Origin: Posidonia oceanica
Lineage: Eukaryota > Streptophyta > Magnoliopsida > Alismatales > Posidoniaceae
Assembly: GCA_037176725.1 (NCBI GenBank)
Contig: JAZBRS010000026.1
Location: 56,770,501-56,834,500 of the forward strand
Reading direction: 5' to 3'
DNA: 64,000 nt
How positions within the stretch are numbered: position 1 is the first letter of the stretch; the number at the start of each line of letters is the position of its first letter. This document shows, piece after piece, positions 21,961 to 32,392 of this stretch. The notes under the pieces are model-generated. The model was not told where the DNA came from. It did not search any database and saw only the letters and a program-made list of their open reading frames with translations. The position numbers and the translations under genes are program-made.

Positions 21961-22530
21961 TCATCATTACACGGACATGGCGTGCTTAGGATTCGAACCC
22001 GTGGTTCGCGTACTGCCTAAGGTAGCATCCTCAGCACCCGCAAGACTTTCGCAGCTTGCTGGCTTTGGATGATACTCGCAGTAGTGCGCGGCCTTGGGAT
22101 CGTTTTCTCGATTTTGCATGCCCAGTGTTCCACTATCTATCCACTACATCTTCATTGCATGACATCATATAGCTTTCTTGTACCCTCCGTAGAGTCAGTC
22201 CTAGTATTGCATCTCATCATTACACGGACATCGCGTGCTTAGGATTCGAACCCCTAGTTTGCGTGTTGCTTAAGGTACCATTCACGGGCCTCGCAAGACT
22301 TTCGAAGCTTGCCAGATTTGGATGGCACCCGCAGTAGTGCGCGGCCCTAGGATCGTCTTCTAAGTCTCGTGTGCCCAGCGTTCCACTGTTTATACTCTAC
22401 ATTTCACTGCGTAGCATTGCGCGCTTAGAGTTCGAACCCGTGGTCCGCGTACTGCCTAAGGTAGCATCCTCAGCACCCGCAAGACTTTCGCAGCTTGCCG
22501 GCTTCGGATGGTACGTGCAGTAGTGCGCAG
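21961..22530 (+). repeat. Three repeats of about 205-255 bp with a pol III B-box-like word, N2
   Basis: Units begin near 21961, 22214 and 22413. They share GCTTAGGATTCGAACCC, then CTGCCTAAGGTA, then GCAAGACTTTCG, then CAGTAGTGCGCGGCC. The reverse complement contains GGTTCGAATCC, which matches a tRNA B box, but no tRNA fold surrounds it. The third unit is cut off at the LTR1 border. Confidence 0.75.
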
Positions 22531-23039
22531 CCGGATCTTCTGTCGAGCTGCAGAACCTCCGTCTGATCGACCGAGAAGCACCAGAAGCACCCCCTGAGAA
22601 GATTCAGACCTCCGCGGGCAGCTGGCGATCGCCGCAGCGACCGGACAGACGCCGTCGACCAGCTCCGGCACTGCTGAGGTCGGGAGGACGCACCAGACAC
22701 GCGAAAAGGTAATTCTTCACCTCCTCCGCTCTCTCTCCTCCCTCTGCTACTTTCCCGCCGTCCAGAAGCAAGGCTCCGGTCCTCCTACTCCGTCCTCGAC
22801 TCGCCGGTCAGTCCTTTTTCTCCGGCGCCGACCTCCTGTCTCCCGGACGTTCCAGTCAGTGGAACGGTCCCCCGACGATCTCCAAAGCTCCGTGCAGTCG
22901 CCGGTGGTGGTCTCCACCCTCTCGCACCTCCGCAGCCCTCCTGTGCCGGTGGTGGTGGGCGCCGGTGGTTCACTGCTACAGTGCCAGCCACCGCCGGCAA
23001 TTTACTGTAGCGTTATTTTCTCAGTAATATAGTTTCTGT

Positions 23040-24010
23040 GGGAATATTGCATGTTTGCCCTAAGTTGCTTCATTTTTGCATTCTGGTCCTCAGGAAATTT
23101 AATCTGCTTAGTTTTAAATTTAATACCATGCTAAATTGCTTCATTTATTCCTGTTTTTCTGTATTTACATTCCGGTCCTTTTACTGTGCTGTTTAGTTAT
23201 AACTTTTTGTGCTTTGGCCCATGTTTTTTCCATTTTTGCACTTAGATCCTGTTTCAATCAGACCATTTAATTGCATATAGTTTACCATATCATATTGCAT
23301 TCTGTATCCCCATGTTTCACTGTTTTTACATTTAGGTCCACGCACTATAGTAACTTAGGCTTCATTTTTTAATTTTTACATACTGCATTGCATATTTTAC
23401 CTCCTGTTTTTTTATTTTTGCATATAGGTCCATTTTAAATGGACAATAACCATCCTGCATGCATTTTTGCTTATTGCATTGCATTTTGGCCCCTGTTTTT
23501 TCCAAAAATTGCACATCAGTCCTGTCTTCTGATTTCAGAGCATGTTTACCATATAAAATTGCATATTTGACCCCTGCATGATTCAAAAATCACACATAGG
23601 TCCTTGCATCCTTTAAAAACCATGTAAAAAGACTGTTTTGCCCCTAAAGTTGCATCTTAGCTCCTATGCTTACAAAATTGCATGTAGACCCTCCACTTGC
23701 ATTCTCGGACTCCCCAGAACCCTGTTTTCTAGAAAATTTGCACTTTAGACCCTAGTTTTTTCCAAAATTACACTCTGATTTCCATTTGTTTTCAAAACTT
23801 CTTCTGATGCATACCCTCTTTTCAAAATAGCTTTCTGAACCCAATCTTTTGCAAAATAACCCTCTGCCCTCTTCTGTTTTCAAAACTCTCTCCTGTGGGC
23901 TCCATCCTTTTTGAAAATTTGCTTTTAGCCTCCTTTTCTTTTTCAAAAATGGCATTTGAACCTCTGTTTTTCTAAAAATTCCCTTCTTGTCTTTTCTTGC
24001 ATCTTGCATG
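23040..24010 (+). repeat. Degenerate periodic repeats of LTR1
   Basis: Words such as TTGCATTTAGGTCC and TTTTCAAAA alternate every 40-60 bp across a T-rich segment. No coding signal. Confidence 0.55.
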
Positions 24011-24283
24011 CATCCTGCATTCATTTAGCTTTGCATTTTAGCATCCCTTTGCACACACTAAGCACCTTTTAGCTCCCCTTCACTTGGGAGGACCTTTTGC
24101 ACACCCCTAGGACCTCTTGAACACTTAGATCTGTTCTTCTCCCCTATTCTAGCCCTTCTGCCTTGAAGCTATGATATCTTCCAATCCGGCCGTTGGATCT
24201 TCTCAAACAAGCTGCCCAGGCGACCGCAGCGAAGCGCTCTTCAGCATGGACTAGACAGATCTCAGATCAGGCTCCCGGATTTC

Positions 24284-24293
24284 CAGGTATGTC
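24284..24293 (+). promoter_or_regulatory. Splice-donor-like site in LTR1
   Basis: CCAG then GTATGTCC (GT at 24288-24289). The same sequence occurs in LTR2 at 43309 and a close variant in LTR3 at 61692. Confidence 0.4.
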
Positions 24294-24744
24294 CTCCTGA
24301 ACCCCTGCATTGCATTCATTTGCATCCCATTTGCATAGTTTTCCTTGTTTTCGATTTCTGTCTCTTTGAGCATGTAGAATAGGACCTCCCCTTTCTGCTT
24401 AGCAACTTAGATCCCCGTTTCGCGTTTCCCCATGTGTTTTGTGTTGAGTTTTCCCTGGGTTTACCACTTAATGTGACTTTCTTCCCCCTTTTCCACGATC
24501 CGATCGCATCGCGAGCTTTGGGCAGCGTGCGAGACACACCGTGGAACGGTTTAGTGGGAAACGGTCACAAAGGAGTGGTAATCCCTTCGTTTGCTCACCC
24601 TCCCCTTTGTAGGTCTTCACACCTACTCTGTGTGGCCCCGAACAGCGCCTGTTCTCACACATGCGTTGTTCTACTTCTCCTTTTACTGCTTCTAATCTTT
24701 TCCTTGCATTTGCATTCGCACGGCTTTTCCGAGGTTTTATCTCG

Positions 24745-24990
24745 CTGCTTTTGGCACCGTTTTGTGTGCCCACTCTCGTTTTGGCACCGTTTTGCATGCC
24801 TGCTTTGTCTTTCGCGCCGTTTTGCGCGCTCGCCCTGTTTTTGGCACAGTTTTGCGTGCCCGACATCGTCTTTTGCACCGATTCGCGTGCCGCCTTGCTT
24901 TCTCACCCGTTTTGCGTGCCGATCTTGTCTTTTTGCACCGTTTTGCACGCTTTCTTGTTTTTCGCCTCGTTTTGCGTGTTTTACGCCGTT
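24745..24990 (+). repeat. Minisatellite in LTR1 (about 8 units)
   Basis: Diverged units of about 30 bp built on GCACCGTTTTGCGTGCC. They create overlapping pseudo-ORFs on both strands. Confidence 0.8.
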
Positions 24991-25510
24991 TTCTCTTGCA
25001 TGTCGATCGCATTGCATGGTTTTGCCGTTGTTTTGCTTTTTCGCTTGCATTTGCATATAGGACTGTGATGCTTACTACCTGGAGTTCTCACGAGCCAGGT
25101 TTCGCCCGGTTCGGAACACAGACAGTGTAGCTGAGCACTTAGACAGCACGTTTACTTCCTTGCTTTGCATCTCTCCACTTAGAGCACACCTTGAGCATTC
25201 ATTTAGGCATTTATAGGCACATAGGCATTCAATCCTGTATTTCTCCGCGTATGCGAGCGTAAGCCTAGAAAGACCGATTCTCGGGCGTGTCGGGGGTGCC
25301 TAACACCTTCCCCGCACGTAATAGGAGTCCTTGCCCTGTCTTTTGGCCCGCAATGACCATACTGCCCTTATCCTAGGCTAGAGTCATCTCTTTTGCATGT
25401 ATTTGCATTTGTTTTCCCTTGCATTGCTTTGCTTTGCATTTCTTGCTTGATTTTGCGTGTTTAATCCACGCATTTCCCCGGTTTTCCTTGTCTTCCGTTA
25501 ATAGACATGG

Positions 25511-25521
25511 TGGCGACTCTG
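25511..25521 (+). other. PBS-like motif inside U5 of LTR1
   Basis: TGGCGACTCTG preceded by TAGACATGG, about 120 bp before the true LTR end. Confidence 0.5.
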
Positions 25522-25634
25522 ATTTGTCTTATCTTTCTCTTTTCTCCTCGATTTTAAGTGTTTTCGAGTTGAGCCTCTTCCTCGGATCCAATCGCCGCTA
25601 ATAGCGAGCCTGATTCCGATCGGGATTGCTACAG

Positions 25635-25652
25635 TGGCGACTCCGCTGGGGA
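25635..25652 (+). other. Primer-binding site of A
   Basis: TGGCGACTCCGCTGGGGA, one base after LTR1. It is the same as in C (63401) and N1 and differs by one base from B. Confidence 0.85.
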
Positions 25653-26916
25653 TGCCAGACTCCGGCTTTCGCCTTCGCTTTCCGCTCGCCTGTTTTGCAG
25701 CCTTGTCTGCCTTCTGTGCCTTCTTTGCCTGTTTTGCTCGCTTTTCTGTGCAGACTCCTAGCAAGTCGCTTCGTGGCTACTTTGCTTAGGTTTTGCACCT
25801 CTTTCGCCTCGATTTGCGCTCTTTTTGCTTAGCATTACTTCTGTGCTTGTTTATTTACTTGTTTCCCTGCTCCTGCTTTTACTTCCTTTACCGCTTACTT
25901 GCCTTTACTTGTCTTGCCTAACTTGCTTATTATTGCTTTAATTCTCACACATTGCATGTCTACATACTTGTTTGGCAACGATACATGCCTTTTGAATGTT
26001 GAATGCTTCTTTTACACCTTTGCACTGTCACTACGCACACACATACCTTGCATACGTGCCTTTTGACTTGATGAATGTTTTTTTTCTTCACCATCATGCT
26101 CACAAACACTCGCACATGCCATGCACTTGCCTTTTGTTGTGTTGTATGATCATCTGCCTGCCATGCTTGACTGATTTTCTTCCCTTTCGCACATGCCATG
26201 CCTAGGATAGTAGAGACTTGTCTCCTCTCCCCATGGTTAACTAAAAACCGCAAGTAAAAAGAACTTCTAGGAGCAACTAGAGACTCTGAACAATCCTTCA
26301 CCCCCTTGGGTTAATAAAATGTGCAAGATAAAAAACTCTAAGCATTTGCATAAGCATCATATAGGGCATGCATTCTTCTCATCTGAGTCCACCTATTAGT
26401 CTGCGAAGGACAGTCTCGGCCTCTTGCTCCACCGCTTTGGGCGTGGCGCGAGTCAATCGATCTGTCCCCCTCTCGTCCGGGGGTCGTGTCGGTGTTAGTA
26501 GAGGGTACCACCCATGCTTTGGCGGGGTAGAGGCCACCAACGCACCACCCTGTCATTTCCTGAGCTTTGGGCTGGGAGTTAGACAGGGGACCTACTTTTC
26601 TGACCTGAGTCGGTGACCCGTACACCCAGGGATACCCGAAGTAGATTACCTTACTAGGACACACTAGTTAGGTGAGGGGGGCATACTAGAAAGCATGCAT
26701 ATCATTCATGCCATTTAACTAACTCATTTGCATTCATCTTTTTGGTTTCTAACCCTAATTTCCTTCTGTTGTGTCAGCGTGATCGGTAAGCGAGTTTCCC
26801 TTTGCCAGAGCTCGAGTACCGACCCTCGTTGACGCTCCTATTGCGACTTTATTCGCGACCATTCCCTTTCTGAGCTATCTGCCTTTGCGAAGATAGCTCC
26901 TCTTAGGAATCACCGC
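25653..26916 (+). other. Leader of A
   Basis: 1.26 kb of untranslated sequence. The first part is TTGC/CTT-rich, and the second half holds blocks conserved with N1, N2 and B (for example around 26495-26520). CGGTAAGCG near 26785 is a possible donor for a spliced subgenomic RNA. Small ORFs are not conserved in frame between copies. Confidence 0.6.
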
Positions 26917-29900
26917 TTGAACACCCGTCGCAGCCCTGTTCTCACGCGCTCTAGGTCAGCAATGGCCCAGTACGTTAGTGAGCCTTCCTTCACTCCTGTT
27001 ACGGAGGGTGTTTCCGTTCCAGCCCCTCCGGTTGCTCCTTCTGTCCCCCTTGTTCCCCCTCCGATGCCAGGGCTTCCTCCCCTGACGTCTCTAGGTTCTC
27101 AGTACGTCCCGGGACAGTGGCAAGCATCTCTTCCTCTGGATCCGGTCGCCGAGTCTATCTTGATGGCCATTACTCGCGCTCCGGAGACGCCATTGCCCCC
27201 TCCATCCCAGGGACACGTCGCCTTTGACATCCCTCCGACCGCTGCTACGACCTTTACTGTAGAACCCTTTCCTCCCGGACAGTCTGTGTCCATGCCATTC
27301 ACTCCTCAACCTTCGCCGACACTGCACTTCAGCGTTCCCGCTGCCGAGACGCCCGAGGTGCAGTGCCAGCACCTGATGGAGCTTGCCCAGAGACTGCAGG
27401 GCATGGCTCTATCAGTTCGTCCTTCTTCTGTTCCTGTCGTTCCTGAGGTTCCTCTGAGGCCAGTTCCTACATTCCATGCATCGACCTCCACACCTCCGCC
27501 TCGACCATCGTCTCAACTGCTCACGGTTCCGACGATGGGGGCCCGTTTACCGCCTCCTGCTGCACAACACTTAGCACAGCATGCTCCACTTCCCCCTGGT
27601 GGTCAGTCCTTTGGATCGACTGGAGCCCAGTACCTTACTGGCTCGCTGTCTGGCACTCCGCCTGTACAGCAACTGGTGCTCCGTCATCCTACCCCTATCA
27701 CAGCACAGCATGGCATCTACTCTTCTCCTCTGCATCAGGTCCAGCATCCTGCATACACTTTTGCATACACAGTCCCCCAGCACGGATACGCTGGCCATCC
27801 CGTTGCTCCACCAGGCGACGCTATGGTAGATCCGGAGGAGCACTTAGGTGCGACCCAACCGGCGTATGTGCTCGCTACCCCTGCTGATCCCTCTCCTACA
27901 GCAGCAATCCCAGACCCCATCAATAACCGGATGGACGTCTTGGAGAAGGCACTACGACTAGTGCAAAGTACTGAGCACCAGACCTACCAATTCCGGGACC
28001 ACTACTGCTTTCCAGAGGCGGTACTCCCTTCGAAGTTCAAGATCCCAGACTTCGAGAAGTATAATGGTAGGGGCTGCCCCGTAGCACACTTGAAGGCGTA
28101 TTGCAGTGATCTCGCTCAGCTTCAGGCTGACGAGAAGTTGCTGATCTGCTTGTTCCAGAAGAGTTTGACCGGGCCGGCACTCAAGTGGTTTACATTGCTT
28201 GACATGTCAGCCATCAAGACTTGGAACGACCTCAGTCAGGCGTTCCTGGAACAATACTCCTTCAACCTCGATCTGGTCCCAAAGAGGGCGGACTTGATCG
28301 CAATCAAGCCGAATTCTGGCGAGCCGTTCGGGGAGTACGTCGGCCGCTGGCGTGCCCTTGCCTCTCAGGTTCGAGATAGACCCTCTGACGAGGAGTCTAT
28401 CGAGATCGTTATCAAAGGGGCGCAGCCGTCTCTCGGAGCTCTGCTTAGCATCCAACCAGTCACTACTTTTGCGGCACTCATCAGAGCTGGATCGCGCGTG
28501 GAGAGTTCTTTGCGGAGTGGCAGCTTCCCGGCTCTCTTTGCGTTCGCTAAGCAGGCAGTGATCAGCAGTAACAGTGCCAACAGCAGCGCCCCCAACAACA
28601 ACAGCGGCAGCAACAACAACCGTCCGAAAAGGAAGGACTCGCCGAAAACCGCTGTTGCATTCGTCGACTCCCCTGCTGTGCCTGTTCGCTTGCCATCCCG
28701 GCCTGCCCCAGCTCAGATGGTGTACGCTCCTGCACCTAGGAATCCACACACACCACACATCACAACCACCGCTAGACCGGTCTATCCTGCCGCACCGGTT
28801 CAACAAGGCTCGTACCAGAGGCAAAGAAGGCCACCCATTGAGAAGCGGAGATTCGCCCCACTGGTGGAACCGCTCACGGTCATCTTGCCAAAGGTTGCAT
28901 CGTTCCTGAAGTTCCCGGAGGTTCGTCCGCCACCAAGTCCTCTGCCGCATTGGTTTAGGCCGGACCTCTTCTGCAATTTCCATCGAAGCACCGGGCATTC
29001 GACAGACAATTGCTTCTCCCTGCGGAACGCTATTCAGGACTTGATCGAATCGGGAACGATTGTGATCGACACGCACAAGGCATCCACTCAAGCACACACT
29101 CATGCATCTGCACACTCAGCTGTTCCCCCTCATTCTGGCATCATCCACCAACCCCTACTGGAGCACTCTTATCCGGGAGGGGCGGGAACCTCAGGCATCC
29201 ATTCTGTCTTTCCTTCTGGGCCTGCTACCTCTATGGTAGACCCTTCTGATCTCATCTCTGACATCTCTGAGCCTTTCCCAGTCAGTCTCTATCTCGCGGC
29301 AATTGCCGGCTCCGAGTCGGGAATTCACTTGATCCGACCGCGTGCCAGGCCGGAGTGCCCAATCGCGCCTCCCACCGTGCTTCCCCAGGCTCAATCCCCT
29401 GTGCACCTTCTAGCTAGGGCCCAGCCTAGTTCCCCCATCCACCTCTTAGCGCGACCTCAGCTACACCTTCTAGGCAGACCTCAACCTACCTCAGCTTTCC
29501 CACCCCAACAACCATACCCTCTAGAGAAACCTCAGTATCCTGTAGGTCCACCTGTAACCTCTCCTGTGCTCGCAGCACGTGCTCCAATGGTTATTGACTT
29601 AACCTTGGACACCCATCGCGTCCCTTACAGCTACGCCACAGAGATGTGCGCGGAAGTAACGCGATCGGGGAGGGTTTACAGGCCCCCAACATCGGCAATT
29701 AGGCCAACTCACCCTAGACCTGTTATGCCCCCACCCTCTAGCCAACTCATAGCAGATCTAACCTCGAGCCAGCCTATAGCTAGCCAAATCCCTACCCAAC
29801 CTGTAGTAACCCAGCTTCCTGCCACTACTCCCTTAGAGCCTGCCAGAACTACCCCTCCCCTTGCCAAAAAGAGCCAACCTAAGGTAGACTTGACCTCCCA

Positions 29901-30060
29901 GCTTAGGAAGGTCAAAGCCGACATTTCTATCTGGGACTTGATCCACACCTCTGCCAAACACCACGAGGCTTTTCTTCACGTGTTCCAGGCTACCCGTGTG
30001 TCCCAGTCCATTGAGCCTTCGGCCTTGGAGAGCATGGTTGGGTTGATTGCGGAGCCCTAG
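26917..30060 (+). CDS. gag: Gag polyprotein of A (1047 aa, open)
   Basis: This is the structural protein expected to form the retrotransposon particle. The start MNTRRSPVLTRSR is shared with B. Residues 1-350 are proline-rich. About 356-540 is the capsid-like retrotransposon-gag domain (FRDHYCFPEAVLPSKFKIP, GPALKWFTLLD, FGEYVGRWRALASQV). An Asn/Ser tract and a basic patch (RPKRKD) follow near 550-570. At 686-700 lies FCNFHRSTGHSTDNC, a C-x2-H-x4-H-x4-C zinc-knuckle-like motif typical of this lineage. The C-terminal 300 residues are Pro/Ser-rich. The stop TAG at 30058-30060 is CAG in B, so the ancestral frame ran on into PR. It is the only fully open gag in the window. Confidence 0.88.
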   Translation: MNTRRSPVLTRSRSAMAQYVSEPSFTPVTEGVSVPAPPVAPSVPLVPPPMPGLPPLTSLGSQYVPGQWQASLPLDPVAESILMAITRAPETPLPPPSQGHVAFDIPPTAATTFTVEPFPPGQSVSMPFTPQPSPTLHFSVPAAETPEVQCQHLMELAQRLQGMALSVRPSSVPVVPEVPLRPVPTFHASTSTPPPRPSSQLLTVPTMGARLPPPAAQHLAQHAPLPPGGQSFGSTGAQYLTGSLSGTPPVQQLVLRHPTPITAQHGIYSSPLHQVQHPAYTFAYTVPQHGYAGHPVAPPGDAMVDPEEHLGATQPAYVLATPADPSPTAAIPDPINNRMDVLEKALRLVQSTEHQTYQFRDHYCFPEAVLPSKFKIPDFEKYNGRGCPVAHLKAYCSDLAQLQADEKLLICLFQKSLTGPALKWFTLLDMSAIKTWNDLSQAFLEQYSFNLDLVPKRADLIAIKPNSGEPFGEYVGRWRALASQVRDRPSDEESIEIVIKGAQPSLGALLSIQPVTTFAALIRAGSRVESSLRSGSFPALFAFAKQAVISSNSANSSAPNNNSGSNNNRPKRKDSPKTAVAFVDSPAVPVRLPSRPAPAQMVYAPAPRNPHTPHITTTARPVYPAAPVQQGSYQRQRRPPIEKRRFAPLVEPLTVILPKVASFLKFPEVRPPPSPLPHWFRPDLFCNFHRSTGHSTDNCFSLRNAIQDLIESGTIVIDTHKASTQAHTHASAHSAVPPHSGIIHQPLLEHSYPGGAGTSGIHSVFPSGPATSMVDPSDLISDISEPFPVSLYLAAIAGSESGIHLIRPRARPECPIAPPTVLPQAQSPVHLLARAQPSSPIHLLARPQLHLLGRPQPTSAFPPQQPYPLEKPQYPVGPPVTSPVLAARAPMVIDLTLDTHRVPYSYATEMCAEVTRSGRVYRPPTSAIRPTHPRPVMPPPSSQLIADLTSSQPIASQIPTQPVVTQLPATTPLEPARTTPPLAKKSQPKVDLTSQLRKVKADISIWDLIHTSAKHHEAFLHVFQATRVSQSIEPSALESMVGLIAEP

Positions 30061-32371
30061 GTCATCTCTTTTATGAGTGATGAGCTGCCTCCGGCGGGGA
30101 TTAATCACAACCAGCCCCTATTCGTCACGGTGCAGTTCAAAAACTTTCGCATTCCCCTAACACTGGTTGATAATGGGTCAGGCCTTAACGTCTGCCCCTT
30201 GCGTACTGCAACCAAGCTCGGATTCAAAGTCGAGGACATCACGCCAGCCGTGAAGGGAATGACAGCCTTTGACAACACTCACCATGACGCTCTAGGGATC
30301 TTGATTATTCCTCTTGCTAATGGCCCGGTTGTCTTCGACGTAGAATTCTATGTCGTCGACTTGCAACCAAATTTCAATCTTCTGCTTGGGCGCCCTTGGC
30401 TCCACAAGCATCAGGTCCTTCCTTCGACCCTCCATCGAATGATAAAGTACCGTCGCAGCGATGATGTCATTGTCGTCATGGCGGAGAACTTTGAGAAGGA
30501 GCGGATCGAAGCAGTCTCCCCCGTGTCTTCGCAATCTATCCCGTTTGACCCCGAGACTTCTGAAGCCCTATATCGCGTTAATCGGTGTGAGCCGGTTAAC
30601 TTCATTCCTGATCTTGAACGTGTCAACTCCTTGACCGTTCACAGCAACCGCTTTCGAATGGTCGAGAATGTATGTCACAGGTGGGGTTACGTAAAGGGTA
30701 CGCCGCTCGGGCGTCACGGCCAGGGGATCGCAGAGCCGATCGTAGTAGTGGAACGAAGGAAATCTGAAGGCCTCGGCTACGAACCCAAGCTCAACGAAGA
30801 TCACTGCTTTCGGCTCAACAATCCAGAATCAGCCATTCCCAGAAACCTCACTAACTTTACCAGTGCAGGAACCCTAGGATCGACCGACGATCAAGACACG
30901 GCACCGACAGAGGATTGGGTGTGTGTTGAGGACTACTACTCGGATGAGGAGCAGTCTGGCACAACAGAGGCAGTCCCAACCGGCACAGCAGAAACAGTGA
31001 TCAGAGCAGAGGCCACACAGTCAATCTATTCAGCTCTTCCTCTGGCAGAAACAGCAGGCAGCTCAGCAGGTCCTGTGGCAGAACTAGCAAGTTCCCACTC
31101 TTTTGCAGCCACATCAGCTTCCCAAGTACAGACAGCAGCAGTGCAGGAGTCAGAGACACTCCTTCTGGCAGAACCAAACATGCAACCAGCAGTCACAGTT
31201 ACATCAGTGCCACTGTCCCCCTTCTCTAGAGGGGCAGTTAATCAACTCAGTCAGCAGCGCGGCTCGGCCCGCTTCAGCAGCCACATCTCTAGGAATGCAG
31301 CCGGCACAGTCCGCTTCGCATCCTCCTGACACCCAGCAGCAGCTCTCATGGCAAGACCCCATGGCGTCAGAGGCTGCACTCTCTCAGTTACGACCCAATA
31401 CAAAAGGCCAACTGAGCACTACACTCTCCGGGCCCTTGAGCCCTCTGAAGAGCACCCCTGCTTACCCTGCAACAGTGACCCTGGCAGCTTATCCATCTGT
31501 GGAACCGCTGACATGTCTATTTGGGCCTTCTACACCGGAGTTGCCACCATCGGACGCGCCCGTGAACCAGATCATGCAGATTCCAAGGGCGGCAATCCGC
31601 CTTGCAGCCGGGCCAGTGCCGCAGGCCCCTAGCGCCTACTACGTCGACTCCCCCTCAGACGAAGAAGAAGGAGTGGCGATAGAAGCCCAGGTCGATTCTT
31701 GGATGTCCGACTTAGAGCTACTTTATCAAGAACAGCTCAAGTCGATAGCAGAAGACCTGGCAGAGCACCAAGCTGTAGAAAGGAAAGAGAAAGCCGTGGT
31801 CACGGACCCTCCTCTGCAAGAAGACCATGCCTCTATCATGGTCCTGGAAGAAGACTCAGCAGCGCCAGACTCCCCTAGACCGGATGAGCTCATCACTCTC
31901 CAATCAAAAGGCGGGTCTAGGTGGTTTGTGCAACGCATGCCTCACCGGAGCAGCATAACAAGCGGCAATGCCAAAATCAGCCGTCGGTCCGGCATACCCT
32001 CCCCAAGCACACTGGAAGACCCAGAGGAGGAAGCATCAGCAGTGCAAGCAGCAGCAGCAGTAACAGAGCAGAAAGCCGAATCAGTAACAGAGCTGTCAGC
32101 AGCCTCAGCAGCAGAACGGTCAGCAGTTTCAGCAGCAGAATCAGCAAGGCCCTCAGCAGAATCAGCAGAGCACTCAGTAGAATTAGTCAGGCCAGAGCAA
32201 ACGGTAGAAGGAGTTGCTGAGACGGAGGTCGCACACCGGGGCTACAAGAACACTTGAGTAAGCGTGACCATCCTGAAGCGTCACCAGGGCCAAGCAGCGG
32301 AACATATACACTCTTTCGACATCACAAGCCCTTCTTTTGAGAAAGAGATCCTCTCGGAACTTATTGCTTAG
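30061..32371 (+). pseudogene. Protease and linker part of A (frameshifted)
   Basis: This continues the gag frame. The aspartic protease motif LTLVDNGSGLNVCPLR lies near 30157-30204, with the active-site Asp codon at 30169. A one-base insertion in the C-run near 31211-31216 (compare B near 50231) moves the frame. After it the acidic, Ser/Ala/Glu-rich linker can be read in another frame to 32257, where CGA has become TGA. The part ends at UAG 32369-32371, which B also has. The product would process the polyprotein. The linker between PR and RT, over 500 residues, has no domain I recognise. Confidence 0.8.
32369..32371 (+). other. Shared in-frame UAG between PR-linker and RT (A)
   Basis: The codons are GCT TAG GGA GAG GAG, with the same frame open on both sides. 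B has the identical stop at 51380-51382. It could be an inherited stop, a readthrough site or part of a spliced-out segment. Confidence 0.6.
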
Positions 32372-32392
32372 GGAGAGGAGGATGATACAGGC

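Larger units (their letters stand above)
16092..22530 (+). mobile_element. Element N2: internal region of a gag-only Tat-type element
   Basis: The internal sequence starts abruptly in the leader at the N1 border and continues through a decayed gag and a repeat-rich 3' region to a truncated LTR (LTR1). It is the same subfamily as N1, in the opposite orientation. Its missing 5' LTR and PBS should lie beyond the left edge if N1 is a nested insertion. LTR1 may be its 3' LTR. Confidence 0.7.
22531..25633 (+). mobile_element. LTR1, 5'-truncated type I LTR
   Basis: It starts inside the GC-rich core at CCGGATCTTCTG, equivalent to about 41546 in LTR2, so roughly 2.5 kb of U3 is missing. It ends GGGATTGCTACA at 25633, directly before the spacer G and the PBS of internal A. 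It includes GC-rich sequence to about 23010, degenerate TTGCATTTAGGTCC-like repeats (23040-24010), the conserved GATCTTCTC block near 24200, a 30-bp-type minisatellite (24745-24990) and GTGCCTAACACCTTCCCC near 25296. It serves both as a 3' boundary for N2 and as the 5' LTR of A. Confidence 0.85.

Noticed and set aside
21961..22500. tRNA gene, because of GATTCGAACC
   Set aside because: No acceptor, D or anticodon arms can be drawn, and the T-stem does not pair.
28207..29115. Minus-strand ORF of 302 codons within gag of A (also 47289-47822 in B)
   Set aside because: Antisense shadow of the gag coding strand; no domain recognised.
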